Positions 23,866 through 32,584 of a stretch of DNA of 37,586 bases are shown one piece after another. Below the pieces are notes generated by a model. That model did not search any database and was not told the DNA's origin. It saw only the letters and a program-made list of their open reading frames with translations. This DNA is from an uncultured Caryophanales bacterium (GTDB taxonomy: Bacteria > Bacillota_I > Bacilli_A > RF39 > UBA660). Numbering within the stretch: the stretch's first letter is position 1; each line of letters opens with the position of its first letter. The stretch covers positions 69,968 through 107,553 of the forward strand of contig CAMOGG010000001.1 in the NCBI GenBank assembly GCA_946614095.1. Reading direction: 5' to 3'. Made by a program: the position numbers and the translations under genes.

Positions 23866-24479
23866 ATAGTAGAATAAAAAAAGATGATGATACAAAAGCA
23901 TTGTTTTTTCAAAGATTGGTTGCGTTTCTTATAGATGTATTTTTGGTATCACTTGTTGTATCTATATTATCTATTCCATTTACTCGAGGTGAAGAAGTTG
24001 ATTCTCTTCAGGAGGATGCTACTCAATTAATGGAAAAATTTTCAACTAATGATGTTTCTATGGAAGAGTTTACATCAGAGTATGTAGATATCTATTATCG
24101 TCTTGCTAGAAGCAGTGGTTTTACATCATTAATATCTATTTTTGTTGGAATTTGTTATTATGTTGTATATCAAACTTATCAGAAGGGGCAAACGATTGGA
24201 AAACGATTAATGAAAATTAGAGTTGTTTCCGATGATGGCGAATTGTTTATGAATCAGATGATTCTACGCTCTTTTTTGGCAAATTTTTTATTGATGAATA
24301 TTGGTATTTATGTATTTATGCTTTTTAGTTCCAAATATGTTTATTTTTATAGTGCTGCTATTTTGGAACTAATACAGTATCTTATGATATTTGTTTCTAT
24401 TATTATGATTATGTATCGTCATGATGGTTGTGCTATTCATGATAAATTATTACATACAAGAGTTATTAGAGAAAACTAG
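23853..24479 (+). CDS. RDD family membrane protein
   Basis: A 208-residue protein of the RDD family (membrane proteins of uncertain function; some are linked to ion or small-molecule transport). Features: [16 protein letters not shown], where the conserved R and D of helix 1 lie in QRLVAFLID, a middle segment with [13 protein letters not shown], and the family end [16 protein letters not shown]. Three to four membrane segments are visible, with an acidic extracytoplasmic loop ([14 protein letters not shown]). It starts within dusB after GGAGGA and is followed by lysS after 11 bases. The role is unknown. Confidence 0.88.
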   Translation: MAKVNSRIKKDDDTKALFFQRLVAFLIDVFLVSLVVSILSIPFTRGEEVDSLQEDATQLMEKFSTNDVSMEEFTSEYVDIYYRLARSSGFTSLISIFVGICYYVVYQTYQKGQTIGKRLMKIRVVSDDGELFMNQMILRSFLANFLLMNIGIYVFMLFSSKYVYFYSAAILELIQYLMIFVSIIMIMYRHDGCAIHDKLLHTRVIREN

Positions 24480-24490
24480 GAGGTATTTTT

Positions 24491-25981
24491 ATGAGAGATT
24501 TTACAGAACAGGAATTGGTTCGAAGAGAAAAAGCTGAAAAATTGAGAGAACTTGGACTTGATCCTTTTGGTCATCGATATGATCGTAAGGATTTTGCAAA
24601 AGATATTAAAGAAAAGTATGCTGATGTTGAACATGATGCATTTGATAATATGGATGATACTGCTAAGGTAGCAGGAAGGATTATGTTTATTCGAAAAATG
24701 GGGAAAGCATCATTCTTTACTATTAAAGATAAAACGGGTTCTATTCAAATATACATTTCTATCAATGATATAGGAGAAGATAATTATAATTTATTTAAAT
24801 CTGCTGATATTGGTGATATTGTTGGTGTATATGGTAAAATTATGAAAACTAAGACAGGGGAAGTAACTATTAAATGTTTGGAATATACTCATTTGGTAAA
24901 AGCACTTAAACCTTTACCTGAAAAATTTCATGGTTTACAAGATAAAGAAGAAAGATATAGAAGACGTTATGTTGATTTAATTATGAATGATGATGCTAAA
25001 AATGTTGCATTCTTAAGACCTAAGATTATTAGATGCATTCAAAACTTTTTAGATTCAAAGGGATTTGTTGAAGTAGAAACTCCTGTTTTAACAACATTAC
25101 TTACTGGAGCTAGTGCAAGACCTTTTGTTACTCATCATAATGCTCAAGATATGGATATGTATTTAAGAATAGCTTTAGAGTTACCTTTAAAAAGATTATT
25201 AGTTGGTGGAATGGAAGCTGTTTATGAAATAGGAAGACAATTTAGAAATGAAGGTATGGATCAAAAACATAATCCTGAATTTACTTCTTTAGAAGCATAT
25301 CTTGCTTACGCTAATTTAGATACATGGATGGATTTAACAGAAGAGATGTATCATGAAATTGCTAAAGTAGTTGGAAAAGATGTTTTTCATTGGAATGGTT
25401 ATGATATTGATTTATCTAAGCCTTTTAGAAAAGCTACTATGTGTGAAATTATAAAAGAAACTACTGGAATTGATTTCAAGAATATTACTGATTTAGATAA
25501 ATGCTTAAAATTAGCAGAAGAACATCATATTGAGTTAGAAGAACATGAAAAAACATATGGACATATTGTTTCTAAGTTTTTTGAAGAATATGGTGAAAAG
25601 ACTTTAATACAACCGACATTTTTATGTGAACATCCATTAGAAATTAGTCCATTAACAAAGAAAAATCCTGATGATCCAAGATTTGTTGATAGATTTGAAT
25701 TGTTTATTGGAGGAACAGAACTTGCTAATGCTTATACTGAATTAAATGATCCAATCGATCAGTTAGAAAGATTTGAAGCACAAATAGCTGAAAGAAATTT
25801 AGGAAACGATGAAGCTAATGACATTGATTATGATTTTGTTGAAGCTTTAGAATATGGTATGCCTCCTGCTGGTGGAATCGGTTATGGAATTGATAGGACT
25901 GTTATGTTATTTACTGAACAAGATTCCATTAGAGAAGTTATTTTATTTCCAACAATGAAAGAAAAAAGTAAAGATATTTAA
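24491..25981 (+). CDS. lysS: Lysyl-tRNA synthetase, class II
   Basis: A class II synthetase charging tRNA-Lys. An N-terminal OB-fold anticodon-binding domain (about 55-150, with VAGRIMFIRKMGKASF and DIGDIVGVYGKIMKT) precedes the catalytic core. Motif 2 is FRNEGMDQKHNPEFTSLEAY (20 residues) and motif 3 is GIGYGIDRTVMLFT, with Tyr in place of the usual second Gly-Ile pattern. The length (496) is normal. AGGAGG gives the start. It is the third gene of dusB-RDD-lysS. Confidence 0.97.
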   Translation: MRDFTEQELVRREKAEKLRELGLDPFGHRYDRKDFAKDIKEKYADVEHDAFDNMDDTAKVAGRIMFIRKMGKASFFTIKDKTGSIQIYISINDIGEDNYNLFKSADIGDIVGVYGKIMKTKTGEVTIKCLEYTHLVKALKPLPEKFHGLQDKEERYRRRYVDLIMNDDAKNVAFLRPKIIRCIQNFLDSKGFVEVETPVLTTLLTGASARPFVTHHNAQDMDMYLRIALELPLKRLLVGGMEAVYEIGRQFRNEGMDQKHNPEFTSLEAYLAYANLDTWMDLTEEMYHEIAKVVGKDVFHWNGYDIDLSKPFRKATMCEIIKETTGIDFKNITDLDKCLKLAEEHHIELEEHEKTYGHIVSKFFEEYGEKTLIQPTFLCEHPLEISPLTKKNPDDPRFVDRFELFIGGTELANAYTELNDPIDQLERFEAQIAERNLGNDEANDIDYDFVEALEYGMPPAGGIGYGIDRTVMLFTEQDSIREVILFPTMKEKSKDI

Positions 25982-26030
25982 AATACTTCTTTTTTTTCAC
26001 AAAAATTTCATTAAAAAAAAGTGTAAATAC

Positions 26031-26059
26031 TTGTAAAAAAGAAAAATTATCATTATAAT
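26031..26059 (+). promoter_or_regulatory. Promoter of the transporter gene
   Basis: TTGTAA (26031-26036) is 17 bases from TATAAT (26054-26059). Upstream, an A/T-only pairing around 25986-26022 could act as a weak terminator of lysS. Confidence 0.6.
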
Positions 26060-26077
26060 TATTATGGGAGGTTAATT

Positions 26078-27721
26078 ATGAAAAAACATAATACAGTTAA
26101 AGTCGTTCTTATAACTATGTTAGTGTTCTTATTACTTAGTTGGATATTACCTGCTGCTTATTATTCTGGTGAGTATGTAGAACAAGGACGCGTTCAAATG
26201 GGATTATTTGATTTGTTTAATTATCCATTGACTGCTTTGTCATACTTTGGATATATTGCACTTTTCTTTATCCTAGTTGGAGGATTTTATGGAGTTTTAT
26301 ATAAAATTCCAGCTTATCGTTCTTTATTAGATAAGATTGTTGAGAATGCTTATAAAAAGGAAAAAATTGCTATTTCTATTATGGTAATTGTTATGGCATT
26401 GTTAGTATCTATTTGTGGATTACATATTGGTATTGCTTTATTAGTTCCTTTTATCATTTCTATCATTCTACTAATGGGATATGATAAGATTGTGGCTGCT
26501 ATGGTTACTGTTGGATCTATCAGTGCTGGTTTAATTGGGAGTACTTATGCTTATAATAATTTAAGTGTTATGTTAGAAAGTTTCTCTTTGAAATTAGACT
26601 ATCAAATTGGAGTTCGTTTTATTCTTTTAGCAGTTGCTGTAATTTTGGTAATTTTTAATGTTCTTATGTATATTAAAAATTCAATGAAAGATGTTCAATA
26701 TGAGAAAAAAACGATTCGTTCTATAGAAGATGATGAAGAAGAGTATGAAGAAATTGAAGAAAAAGTTGAAACTACGAAGGTTGTTAAGGCAGCTAGTAAG
26801 AAGACTACTTCAAAGAAAAATATTGGAAAGAAGTCTACTTCTTCTAAGTCAAATTCAACAAAGAAAACAACAAAGTCTTCAAAATCACGTAGAAGTGATA
26901 ATAAAGCAGCATTAAGGGACGAAGATATTATTGTTGTTAGAGAAAGTATTGATGAGGATACATTAGTTCCAAGTCCAGTCGGTGATGGTCGTAGAACTAT
27001 GGCATTATCACTATTCTTATCACTATTATTTATTGTCTTAGTTCTAGCTTTTGTAACTTGGGGAGATAATGGATTTAAGATTAAGTTCTTTGATGATGTT
27101 ACTTCAAACTTAACAAAATTAGAAGTGTTTAAATTCCCTATATTTGGAAAAATTTTAGGAAATGTTAATGCATTTGGTAATTGGACAGTTACTGATATGT
27201 TTTTACCAATGGCATTCACTTTGTTAATTCTAATCTTTGTTTATAGAGTTAGTTTAGAGGATGCATATGATGGTTTAGTAAAAGGTATGAAAAAAGCATT
27301 ATTACCAGCTGCAATGGTAATTCTGTTATATTCAATTTTAGTACTTGTTACTTATCATCCATTCCAAACTGTCATTTATAAAGTTATATTAAGTTGGACC
27401 AAAGGATTTAATGTTGCAACTACTACTTTAGTAGCAATCCTTGCAAGTTTATTTAATTCTGATATATCTTATAGTTTTCAAAGTGCTATTCCTTATTATG
27501 TAAGTGTAGTTACTAATCTTAAAGATTTCTCAATTGCTGGAATTATTTTTCAATCTATGTATGGTCTTACAATGTTAGTTGCTCCTACTAGTTTAATTTT
27601 AATGGGAATATTATCTTATTTAGGAATCTCATATAAAGAATGGTTACGTAGTATTTGGAAACTTTTATTAGAGTTATTTATTATCTTATTACTTGTATTT
27701 ATTATTTTAGCATTATTATAA
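26078..27721 (+). CDS. Ion-transporter-superfamily permease with charged insert (DcuC/YfcC-like)
   Basis: A 547-residue polytopic membrane protein with about five to six helices in each half. The start (LLSWILPAAYYSGEYVEQG), the tandem halves and the final TSLILMGILSYLGISYKEWL recall the DcuC/YfcC branch of the ion transporter superfamily, but the substrate is unknown and similarity was judged by eye. The halves are joined by a long cytoplasmic insert (about 205-300): first acidic (EDDEEEYEEIEEK, 217-229), then a Lys/Ser/Thr-rich run (234-272) resembling a histone-like tail, then DEDIIVVRESIDED. Such an insert is not usual in the family. It is monocistronic, with a promoter and a strong terminator. 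Confidence 0.6.
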   Translation: MKKHNTVKVVLITMLVFLLLSWILPAAYYSGEYVEQGRVQMGLFDLFNYPLTALSYFGYIALFFILVGGFYGVLYKIPAYRSLLDKIVENAYKKEKIAISIMVIVMALLVSICGLHIGIALLVPFIISIILLMGYDKIVAAMVTVGSISAGLIGSTYAYNNLSVMLESFSLKLDYQIGVRFILLAVAVILVIFNVLMYIKNSMKDVQYEKKTIRSIEDDEEEYEEIEEKVETTKVVKAASKKTTSKKNIGKKSTSSKSNSTKKTTKSSKSRRSDNKAALRDEDIIVVRESIDEDTLVPSPVGDGRRTMALSLFLSLLFIVLVLAFVTWGDNGFKIKFFDDVTSNLTKLEVFKFPIFGKILGNVNAFGNWTVTDMFLPMAFTLLILIFVYRVSLEDAYDGLVKGMKKALLPAAMVILLYSILVLVTYHPFQTVIYKVILSWTKGFNVATTTLVAILASLFNSDISYSFQSAIPYYVSVVTNLKDFSIAGIIFQSMYGLTMLVAPTSLILMGILSYLGISYKEWLRSIWKLLLELFIILLLVFIILALL

Positions 27722-27725
27722 GAAG

Positions 27726-27749
27726 AAAGGAGGTTATCTCCTTTTTTTT
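27726..27749 (+). terminator. Terminator of the transporter gene
   Basis: AAAGGAG (27726-27732) pairs with CTCCTTT (27738-27744), loop GTTAT, with a T8 run. Confidence 0.85.
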
Positions 27750-27784
27750 GTCTATTTTTGTCTTTATTTTTGTTCTTTCTTTTA

Positions 27785-27814
27785 TTGATTTTGTTCTTTT
27801 TTTCACTGTATGAT
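27785..27814 (+). promoter_or_regulatory. Possible promoter of the clpC-like gene
   Basis: TTGATT (27785-27790) is 18 bases from TATGAT (27809-27814). No CtsR-type direct repeat was recognised. Confidence 0.4.
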
Positions 27815-27830
27815 TTTAATGAGGTGACTA

Positions 27831-29993
27831 ATGATGAATGCTTTTTTTGATGAAGAAAGTCAGAAAATAATTGTTGGTGCAAAAGAAGAAATGTTTGAAT
27901 TAAAACATCCTTATGTTGGGAGTGAACATCTTTTATTATCTTTTTTAAAAAGAGAAGATTTAGAGGTTACTAAGTTATTAAATCGATATGGGATTACTTA
28001 TGACTCTTTTTATCATTGTTTAATTGAATCTGTTGGATTAGGATCTAATAGTAATGAATGGTTTTTGTTTACCCCTATGTTAAAAAAGATTTTAATAAAT
28101 GCATCTAATATTTCTAGAAATAAAGATCAACTTGTTACTCCTTCTTGTCTTTTTCTTGCATTTCTCAGGGAAGGGGAGGGAGTAGCAAATCGTATATTAA
28201 TGTGTTTAAACGTTGACTTAGATGCTTTATATGATTGTTTTATTTCTTCTAATTATTTATTTGAAAATCATTCTTCAGGATTATTAGATCAGTTTTCTGT
28301 TAATATGAATGAACAAAGTAGTAAATATGATCCTGTCATTGGAAGAGAAAAAGAAATTAAAGAGATTATTCAAGCTTTATTACGTAAGAATAAAAATAAT
28401 CCTTTATTAATAGGAGAGGCTGGAGTTGGGAAAACTGCTCTCGTTGAAGAATTGGCTAAAATGATATCAATTGGTAATGTGCCATTTCGTATCAAAAATT
28501 GTATTATTTATAATTTATCAATGGCTTCTTTGATATCTGGTACAAAATATCGAGGAGAGTTTGAGGAAAGATTTCAAAAAATATTAGATGAGGTGAAAAA
28601 AAATTCTAATATTATTTTATTTATTGATGAAGTTCATACTTTGATTGGAGCGGGTGGAGCTGAAGGAGCAATTGATGCTTCTAATATATTAAAACCTTAT
28701 TTGGCAAGAGGAGAAATTAAAATTATTGGAGCAACTACAATTCAGGAATATTCCAAGTGGATTGCTAGTGATAGGGCTTTTGATAGAAGATTTCAAAAAA
28801 TATATGTTGAAGAACCATTAAAATCTGATGTGAAGAATATTTTATTTCAATTAAAGCCTATTTATGAAAAGTTTCATCATGTCTTTTTTAGTGATTCTAT
28901 ATTAAATCAAATATTTCATTATTCCTATCAATATTTTTTTTATGGTAAGCAGCCAGATAAAGTTATAGATTTTTTAGATGAAGTCAGTGTTTATGTATCT
29001 GCAAAAGATTCCTATCAGAAAAATCAATTATACTTATATGAACAAAAAATCAATCATATTGTCTCAAAAAAGAATTGTTATATTTTAAATCATGATTTTT
29101 CTAAAGCAAAAAAGTGTCGTAGTCAAGAAAAAAAAATACGTATTAAGTTTCAGAATTATTTGTTTCATAATCCTAATGAATCATCTTTTTCTTTTATTAC
29201 GGAAGATGATTTAAATCAAGTATTATTTTATAAAACTAAAATTCCTCTTGACTCTATTATGAAAGATCTTGTTTTATCTACTACTAGAAAACTAAAAAAT
29301 GAGATTATTGGACAAAATAAAGTAATTTATACTTTACAGCAATATCTTATTAATACTGATTATCTTAAAAAAAGTAGACCGTTATCAATATTATTTGTTG
29401 GAAATAGTGGAGTAGGAAAAAGCTTTTTGGCATTTAAACTTTCTAAGTATCTTGTGGGAGAAGAATATTATTATGTTTTTCCAGTAAATGAATATTCTAC
29501 AAAAGATATTTTTTATCAAAATATTGAAAATCGTATTTTATTAGCAAAGCTAGAAAAGCATCCTTTTTCTGTTATTGTTTTTGATTATATTGATCAATGT
29601 AGTTACTCTGTTTTGCATTCGATTATGGAATTAATGGATTCTGGCTTGTATGAAAGTAAAGATGGGAAGAAGTATAATTTCTCAAAATGTATTTTTATTT
29701 TTATCAATAGTAGTAATCAATCTAGTGTAGGATTTAAAGAAAGTGAATCTAATTATTCTAAAAATTTTGCTTTTTCCTCTAAGCTTCATTTAACTTGTTT
29801 TTTTGAAAATGTTCATTCTTCTTCTATTAAGAAATATATTTCTAATTATTGTTCTGTATATCATTATGATGATGATTTATTTCAATCTCTTTTTTGTTAT
29901 GTTATAAATAATCATAATTATAAAAAATTTGGCTTTTATAATATTAATCAAACGATTGAAAAATATTTTACTCAAAATTGTATAACTATATAA
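27831..29993 (+). CDS. clpC: ClpC-like AAA+ unfoldase with degenerate second ATPase domain
   Basis: A Hsp100 chaperone expected to feed substrates to ClpP. Order: Clp N-domain (1-140), D1 with Walker A GEAGVGKT (195-202), intact Walker B IDEVHTL (Asp266, Glu267), the arginine-finger region DRAFDRRFQKI, a short M-domain coiled coil (about 399-447), then D2. D2 keeps Walker A GNSGVGKS (524-531), but Walker B reads FDYIDQ, with Tyr586 for the catalytic Glu. The usual arginine finger (FINRID) and sensor 2 (GARPLRR) are replaced by unrelated sequence. The ClpP-docking VGF is retained at 633-635. At 720 residues it is about 90 short. Two adjacent ATGs (27831, 27834) follow GAGGTGA. ctsR-mcsA-mcsB are absent upstream. 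Confidence 0.9.
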   Translation: MMNAFFDEESQKIIVGAKEEMFELKHPYVGSEHLLLSFLKREDLEVTKLLNRYGITYDSFYHCLIESVGLGSNSNEWFLFTPMLKKILINASNISRNKDQLVTPSCLFLAFLREGEGVANRILMCLNVDLDALYDCFISSNYLFENHSSGLLDQFSVNMNEQSSKYDPVIGREKEIKEIIQALLRKNKNNPLLIGEAGVGKTALVEELAKMISIGNVPFRIKNCIIYNLSMASLISGTKYRGEFEERFQKILDEVKKNSNIILFIDEVHTLIGAGGAEGAIDASNILKPYLARGEIKIIGATTIQEYSKWIASDRAFDRRFQKIYVEEPLKSDVKNILFQLKPIYEKFHHVFFSDSILNQIFHYSYQYFFYGKQPDKVIDFLDEVSVYVSAKDSYQKNQLYLYEQKINHIVSKKNCYILNHDFSKAKKCRSQEKKIRIKFQNYLFHNPNESSFSFITEDDLNQVLFYKTKIPLDSIMKDLVLSTTRKLKNEIIGQNKVIYTLQQYLINTDYLKKSRPLSILFVGNSGVGKSFLAFKLSKYLVGEEYYYVFPVNEYSTKDIFYQNIENRILLAKLEKHPFSVIVFDYIDQCSYSVLHSIMELMDSGLYESKDGKKYNFSKCIFIFINSSNQSSVGFKESESNYSKNFAFSSKLHLTCFFENVHSSSIKKYISNYCSVYHYDDDLFQSLFCYVINNHNYKKFGFYNINQTIEKYFTQNCITI

Positions 29994-30026
29994 ATATTAT
30001 ATTTTTGTTCTTTTTTTGAGGATATT

Positions 30027-30035
30027 TGTTATAAT
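30027..30035 (+). promoter_or_regulatory. Extended -10 promoter of cysS
   Basis: TGTTATAAT gives a TG-n-TATAAT extended -10. The nearest -35 candidate, TTGTTC (30005-30010), is 19 bases away. Confidence 0.45.
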
Positions 30036-30055
30036 TAGTGTGGTAGGTGATTTTA

Positions 30056-31453
30056 GTGAAAATTTATAATACATTAACAAAAAGAATTGAAGAGTTTATT
30101 CCTAATGAAGGAAATACTGTTAAGATGTATACTTGTGGGCCTACTGTGTATCATTATGCTCATATTGGGAATTTACGTACTTATATTTTCGAAGATATTT
30201 TAGAAAAAGGATTATCTTATTTAGGATATGAAGTAATTCGTGCTATGAATATTACTGATGTTGGTCATTTAACTAGTGATTCCGATACTGGAGAAGATAA
30301 AATGGCTAAAGGAGCAAGAAGAGAAGGTAAGTCTGTATATGAAATTGCGGATTTTTATACAGAGGCTTTTCTTAATGATATGAAATTATTAAATATAAAG
30401 GTTCCTTCTATTATCGAAAAAGCAAGTGATAATATTGATATTTATATTAAGATGATTCAAAAAATGATTGATGAAGATTATGCTTATTTATCTAATGGAA
30501 ATGTATATTTTGATATTAGTAAAGCAAAAGATTATTATCAATTATCAGGAAAAAATGCTGATGATTTAAAGATTGGTGTTAGGGATACTGTTGAAGAGGA
30601 TAAATCTAAAAGAAATCCTGCTGATTTTGTTTTATGGTTTACTCTTTCTAAGTTTGAAAATCAAATTATGAAATGGGATTCTCCATGGGGTGTTGGATAT
30701 CCTGGCTGGCATATTGAATGTTCTGGGATTTCTTATAAAATATTTGGTGATTATTTGGATATTCATTGTGGTGGTGTTGATAATATATTTCCACATCATA
30801 CTAATGAAATTGCTCAAAGTGAAGCTTATTTGGGACATAAATGGTGTAATTATTGGTGTCATGGTGCACATTTGAATGATGAGTCTGGAAAAATGAGTAA
30901 ATCAAATGGAGAATTTTTAACAGTTTCTTTATTAGAACAGAAAGGGTATTCTCCTTTGGATTATCGATTCTTTTGTTTAAATAGTCATTATCGTAATCCT
31001 TTAGTATTTACATATGATTCTTTAGATGGAACCCGTAATGCGTTAAAGAAATTAAAAGCTAGAGTTCATTCTCTTTTAGATGAAGGAGAATTTGATGAAG
31101 AAGCTTTTCAAAAGTATAAAAAGCAATTTTCTGATGCTTTAAGCTCTGATTTAAATACTTCTTTAATGATTACTGTTGTATATGATGTTTTAAAAGATAA
31201 ATCATTATCTGATAAAACAAAAAAAACTCTTATAGAGGATTTTGATCAGGTTTTATCTCTTGATTTGTTTGTAGAAGAAAAAAGTGAAATTGATTCTTCT
31301 TTAGAGCAAATGATAATGGATAAGATTGAAGAAAGAAAAGTTGCAAAGATGAATAAGAATTTTCAACTAGCTGATCAAATTCGTGATGATTTATTAAAAC
31401 AGGGAATCAAACTAATTGATACGAGAGAAGGTACTACTTATGAAATAATTTAG
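30056..31453 (+). CDS. cysS: Cysteinyl-tRNA synthetase
   Basis: A class I synthetase. The start is GTG 30056 (MKIYNTLTKR), five bases after TAGGTGA and matching the family N-terminus; a GTG at 30047 falls in the SD. Marks are the zinc ligand and HIGN in YTCGPTVYHYAHIGN, the second ligand set in WHIECSGIS and HHTNEIAQSEAY, and the KMSKS loop GKMSKSNGEF. The DALR-type C-terminal helical domain ends near residue 465. It heads cysS-mrnC-rlmB-sigH as in B. subtilis; gltX and cysE, which precede it there, are missing. Confidence 0.96.
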   Translation: MKIYNTLTKRIEEFIPNEGNTVKMYTCGPTVYHYAHIGNLRTYIFEDILEKGLSYLGYEVIRAMNITDVGHLTSDSDTGEDKMAKGARREGKSVYEIADFYTEAFLNDMKLLNIKVPSIIEKASDNIDIYIKMIQKMIDEDYAYLSNGNVYFDISKAKDYYQLSGKNADDLKIGVRDTVEEDKSKRNPADFVLWFTLSKFENQIMKWDSPWGVGYPGWHIECSGISYKIFGDYLDIHCGGVDNIFPHHTNEIAQSEAYLGHKWCNYWCHGAHLNDESGKMSKSNGEFLTVSLLEQKGYSPLDYRFFCLNSHYRNPLVFTYDSLDGTRNALKKLKARVHSLLDEGEFDEEAFQKYKKQFSDALSSDLNTSLMITVVYDVLKDKSLSDKTKKTLIEDFDQVLSLDLFVEEKSEIDSSLEQMIMDKIEERKVAKMNKNFQLADQIRDDLLKQGIKLIDTREGTTYEII

Positions 31454-31476
31454 AATTCGTTTTTACGAGTTCTTTT
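31453..31476 (+). terminator. Terminator of cysS
   Basis: GAATTCGT (31453-31460) pairs with ACGAGTTC (31465-31472) with one G-T pair, loop TTTT, and a short T-run. Confidence 0.7.
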
Positions 31477-31480
31477 CTTA

Positions 31481-31489
31481 TGCTATAAT
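31481..31489 (+). promoter_or_regulatory. Extended -10 promoter of mrnC-rlmB-sigH
   Basis: TGCTATAAT (within TTATGCTATAAT) is a perfect extended -10. The -35 position at 17 bases, TTTTAC (31461-31466), lies in the loop and 3' arm of the cysS terminator and is poor. Confidence 0.6.
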
Positions 31490-31504
31490 TAGTTTGGTGA
31501 TATT

Positions 31505-31876
31505 ATGAATTTATTGGAAATAAATGTTTTAGTCCTTGCCTATTTAGGAGATACTGTTTATGAAAATTATATTAGAAAACATTTGATTCAAAGTGGGATT
31601 GCGAATGTGAATGAATTACAAAAGGAAGCAGTTTCTTATGTAAGTGCAAAGGGACAATCTTACTATCTTCAACAGATGATTGATGATAGCTTTCTTACGG
31701 AAAAAGAATTAGATGTGGTGAAAAGAGCAAGAAATTATAAAACTACTTCTCATCCAAAAAATTGTGATATTATAACTTATAAATATGCGACGGGATTGGA
31801 AGCACTGATTGGATATTTAGATTTAGATAATCAAAAAGAAAGGATTGATGAAATTATGAATTTCATCTTAAGTTAG
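31505..31876 (+). CDS. mrnC: Mini-ribonuclease III
   Basis: A dimeric RNase III-type enzyme without a double-stranded-RNA-binding domain that processes 23S rRNA precursor in Bacilli. The 123-residue sequence has the catalytic signature AYLGDTVYENYIR (Asp16, Glu20) and the second acidic block GLEALIGYLDL. RARNYKTTSHPK is the typical basic segment. GGTGA is the SD. It precedes rlmB by four bases, as in B. subtilis. Confidence 0.94.
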   Translation: MNLLEINVLVLAYLGDTVYENYIRKHLIQSGIANVNELQKEAVSYVSAKGQSYYLQQMIDDSFLTEKELDVVKRARNYKTTSHPKNCDIITYKYATGLEALIGYLDLDNQKERIDEIMNFILS

Positions 31877-31880
31877 TAAT

Positions 31881-32579
31881 ATGTTAGTATATGGAAAGAA
31901 TGTAGCTGAGGAATTGTTAAAAAATCATAAAAAAATACGAAAAATTATAATTCAAGAAGGTTTTTTTGATAAAAAGATAAATTTCCTTATAGAAAAATAC
32001 AAATTTGAGGTAAAAATTTGTTCAAAAAAAGAAATGGATGGTTTGTGTTCTGGATTACATCAAGGTATAATTTTAGATGTTCCGGATTACAAGTATTATG
32101 ATATACAAGATGTTATCAATGATCATTGTTCTTTTGTTGTTTTACTTGATCATCTTGAAGATCCACATAATTTAGGGGCAATTATTCGTACTTGTGAAGC
32201 TGCTGGAGTAACGCATGTTATTCTTCCTAAGAATCGACAAGTTCCTATTAATGCTACTGTTATGAAGACTAGTGTTGGTACACTTGATAAAGTTAAAGTA
32301 GTTTCAGTTAGTAATTTGGCTTATGCAATTGATTACTTGAAAAAAAATAATTTTTGGGTGATTGGTACAGCTTTAAATCATAGTGTGGATTATCGTGAGA
32401 TTGACTATAGTGGAAATATAGCTTTGGTTATTGGAAACGAAGGGAATGGAATTTCTGATATTGTGGCAAAGAAATGTGATTTTTTAGCTAAAATTCCAAT
32501 GTATGGTTCTACCAATAGTTTGAATGCTAGTGTTGCAGCTGGTATCATGATATATGAAGTAATTCGAAATAGAAAGTAG
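31881..32579 (+). CDS. rlmB: 23S rRNA (guanosine-2'-O-)-methyltransferase RlmB-like
   Basis: A SPOUT (TrmH-type) knotted methyltransferase. Motif 1 is DHLEDPHNLGAIIRT with the catalytic Asn and Arg, motif 2 is LVIGNEGNGIS and motif 3 is PMYGSTNSLNASVAAGI. The N-terminal L30e-like substrate-binding domain (MLVYGKNVAEELLKN) is present. The length is 232. There is no good SD before the ATG; mrnC stops four bases upstream, so translation is likely coupled. The guanosine-2251 target is inferred from the family. yacP, which follows in B. subtilis, is missing. Confidence 0.92.
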   Translation: MLVYGKNVAEELLKNHKKIRKIIIQEGFFDKKINFLIEKYKFEVKICSKKEMDGLCSGLHQGIILDVPDYKYYDIQDVINDHCSFVVLLDHLEDPHNLGAIIRTCEAAGVTHVILPKNRQVPINATVMKTSVGTLDKVKVVSVSNLAYAIDYLKKNNFWVIGTALNHSVDYREIDYSGNIALVIGNEGNGISDIVAKKCDFLAKIPMYGSTNSLNASVAAGIMIYEVIRNRK

Positions 32580-32584
32580 GGATT

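Noticed and set aside
26695-27219. A 174-codon antisense frame inside the permease gene
   Set aside because: It is the reverse complement of a Lys/Ser/Thr-rich coding region, giving Phe/Val/Ser runs. It has no SD or promoter on that strand, and every other gene is on the + strand.
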